In this document: positions 6,327-7,176 of the stretch, piece after piece
Position numbering within the stretch: the stretch's first letter is position 1
Layout: the number at the start of each line of letters is the position of its first letter
Source: CAZBWP01 sp964630265
GTDB lineage: Bacteria; Pseudomonadota; Alphaproteobacteria; Rhodospirillales; Defluviicoccaceae
Direction of reading: 5' to 3'
Assembly (NCBI GenBank): GCA_964630265.1
Contig: CAZVRW010000100.1
Location: forward strand, 1 to 7,176
DNA: 7,176 nt
Program-made: the position numbers and the translations under genes
The notes under the pieces: model-generated
The model's input: only the letters and a program-made list of their open reading frames with translations
Database searches by the model: none
Told to the model about the DNA's origin: nothing

Positions 6327-6749
6327 ATGTTGATGACTGCCGCCGATTATCGTGAGTCGCTGCGCCGTTACCGACCGCGGGTGTATCTGCGCGGAGAGGC
6401 GGTTGCGAGTGTCGCCGACGCGCCGGCCTTCCTCCCCGGAATCAACGCCATCGGTCTGACCTACGACTATGCCCTCTCGCCCGAACTACGCCGATTGATG
6501 ATCGCCCGCCAGCATACCAGTGGGCGCGACGTCAACCGAATGATCCACCTCGACAACAACGTCCAAGATCTTCTTTACAAGCTGGAGGCCGTCCGCGTTG
6601 TCTGCCGCGAGACCGGCTGCGCCCAGCGCTATCTCGGACACGACAGTCTCGCCGCGCTGTTCCAGACCACCTTTGTCATGGACGCCGAAACCGGCGGTGA
6701 ACTGGCCCCCTTTTCGACCGGACACTTAGGCATAACCATGGAGGCTTAG
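6327..6749 (+). pseudogene. Truncated 4-hydroxybutyryl-CoA dehydratase / 4-HPA 3-hydroxylase family protein
   Basis: Only the first 125 or so of the roughly 490 residues usual for the family are present. MLMTAADYRESLRRYRPRVY closely resembles the start of clostridial 4-hydroxybutyryl-CoA dehydratase (AbfD), a flavin and [4Fe-4S] enzyme related to 4-hydroxyphenylacetate 3-monooxygenase. Similarity continues to FQTTFVMDAETGGE, ending near 6701. The last 15 or so codons and the TAG at 6747 come from the inserted element. From memory, AbfD iron-sulphur ligands Cys99 and Cys103 align here with Cys98 and Tyr102, so the intact ancestor may not have carried the classical cluster. The flavin- and substrate-binding C-terminal domains are missing, so the product should be inactive. 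It begins 30 nt after cobA. The rest of the gene may lie beyond the insertion, outside this window. The superfamily assignment is good; the exact substrate is open. Confidence 0.75.
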
Positions 6750-6754
6750 GCATA
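6725..6754 (+). repeat. 10-bp direct repeat near the IS left end
   Basis: CTTAGGCATA occurs at 6725-6734 and again at 6745-6754, exactly 20 bp apart, so the copies lie on one face of the helix. The second copy forms the left arm of the hairpin around the transposase start. It may be a transposase or regulator binding site, or a small duplication. Confidence 0.4.
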
Positions 6755-6763
6755 TGCCTGAGC
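6744..6763 (+). promoter_or_regulatory. Hairpin enclosing the IS first-ORF start codon
   Basis: GCTTAGG (6744-6750) and CCTGAGC (6757-6763) can form a seven-pair RNA stem (one U-G pair) with a CAUAUG loop that holds the AUG at 6754. The ribosome binding site GGAGG (6740-6744) touches the stem base, with 9 nt between it and the AUG. Such structures limit transposase translation in several insertion sequences. Confidence 0.45.
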
Positions 6764-7176
6764 ACGTGCTTATGTCTGAGATAGAGATCATCACCGATGG
6801 CGGCCGTCGCCGCCGCTGGACCGCCGCTGAAAAGCTGCGGATCGTGGAAGAGACGCTGGACCACTTCTGTACCTTGCCGTCGTCCTCGATCTGTTCAGCC
6901 GCAAGGTGGTGGGATGGGCGATGCGCGATCACATGCGCCAGGAGCTGACGATCGCCGCACTGACCATGGCGATCCAGCGGCAGCGACCAGGTCCCGGGCT
7001 CATTCACCACTCCGATCGCGGCAACCAATATGCCGCCGGTGATTACCGCGAGCTGCTGAAAGCAAATGGCCTCGTGCCGTCGATGAGCCGAAAGGGCAAT
7101 TGCCGGGACAACGCCCCGATGGAAAGCTGGTTCCACACCCTGAAGACCGAGCTGGTTCACCATACCCACTACGTCA
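6754..7176 (+). pseudogene. Transposase remnant: OrfA N-terminus joined to IS3-family OrfB C-terminal half
   Basis: From ATG 6754 the frame encodes a basic transposase N-terminus, with GGRRRRWTAAEKLRIVEETLD ending near 6860, typical of the helix-turn-helix first ORF of IS3- and IS66-type elements. ATG 6772 is an alternative start. At about 6861-6869 the sequence switches frame to the catalytic part of an IS3-type OrfB: LYLAVVLDLFSRKVVGW, then HHSDRGNQYA with the second catalytic Asp, then SMSRKGNCRDNAPMESWFHTLKTE with the catalytic Glu. This second part is in the frame of 6870 and stays open to the window edge. The end of OrfA, the usual programmed frameshift zone, the start of OrfB and the first catalytic Asp are missing. 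A deletion of several hundred bases is therefore inferred. In the starting frame the product ends after 64 residues. It cannot be an active transposase. A fusion of two different elements is a less simple alternative. Confidence 0.8.

Larger units (their letters stand above)
6703..7176 (+). mobile_element. IS3-type insertion sequence remnant, left end to window edge
   Basis: The left boundary is placed near 6703, where similarity to the host gene stops and a sequence beginning TGGCCCCCTTTTCGACC starts; IS3-family ends commonly begin with TG. The element holds a short first ORF and part of a DDE transposase, with the middle deleted. The right end, right terminal repeat and target duplication lie beyond the window, so the left terminus cannot be confirmed. 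It interrupts the dehydratase-like gene in the same orientation. Confidence 0.6.

Noticed and set aside
6726..7169. 147-codon minus-strand frame over the IS remnant
   Set aside because: It is antisense to the DDE transposase fragment, whose motifs are clear on the plus strand.
1..7176. CRISPR arrays, tRNA or rRNA genes, toxin-antitoxin or defence genes
   Set aside because: No regularly spaced repeats, tRNA-like cloverleaf, rRNA sequence or defence-family motif was seen on either strand.

Overview
The window is a 7.2-kb piece of GC-rich bacterial chromosome. An alphaproteobacterial host is most likely, possibly of the Rhodospirillales. This is inferred from protein type: a heme A synthase without cysteine pairs, a FixL/FixJ-type cytoplasmic two-component pair with an 'HExxQPL' H-box, and a Gram-negative-type GH13 alpha-glucosidase. 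The placement is by family resemblance only.

Left part (1-1667, + strand): a GH13 alpha-glucosidase, complete at its C-terminus. Its reading frame has no ATG, GTG or TTG upstream of the conserved N-terminal block. A good ribosome binding site sits 7 nt before an in-frame ATC, so the gene may use a non-canonical start or carry a lesion at its start. The residue after the catalytic nucleophile is Val, which in this family is linked to alpha-1,6 specificity.

Centre (1668-4203, + strand): a 381-bp non-coding leader with an AT-rich dyad, a near-palindrome and a possible promoter. It is followed by a soluble two-PAS histidine kinase and a NarL/FixJ-class response regulator that overlap by 11 nt and are probably translationally coupled. 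Their signal and targets are unknown.

Right-centre (4232-6296): ctaA (heme A synthase, - strand) converges on the response regulator and diverges from cobA (uroporphyrinogen-III C-methyltransferase, + strand). The two tetrapyrrole genes share a 154-bp intergenic region with a perfect 14-bp palindrome.

Right end (6327-7176): the N-terminal quarter of a gene of the 4-hydroxybutyryl-CoA dehydratase / 4-hydroxyphenylacetate 3-hydroxylase superfamily lies 30 nt after cobA, probably in the same transcript. It is cut by an insertion sequence. That element is itself defective: the N-terminus of its first transposase ORF is joined directly to the C-terminal half of an IS3-type DDE transposase, with the middle missing. 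Its right end lies beyond the window. The element's start codon sits in the loop of a predicted RNA hairpin.

I see no clear new multi-gene system, defence island, CRISPR array or RNA gene. The points most worth a second look are the start-less glucosidase and its Val signature, the altered iron-sulphur ligand in the truncated dehydratase-like gene, the start-codon hairpin of the IS remnant, and the shared ctaA-cobA control region.
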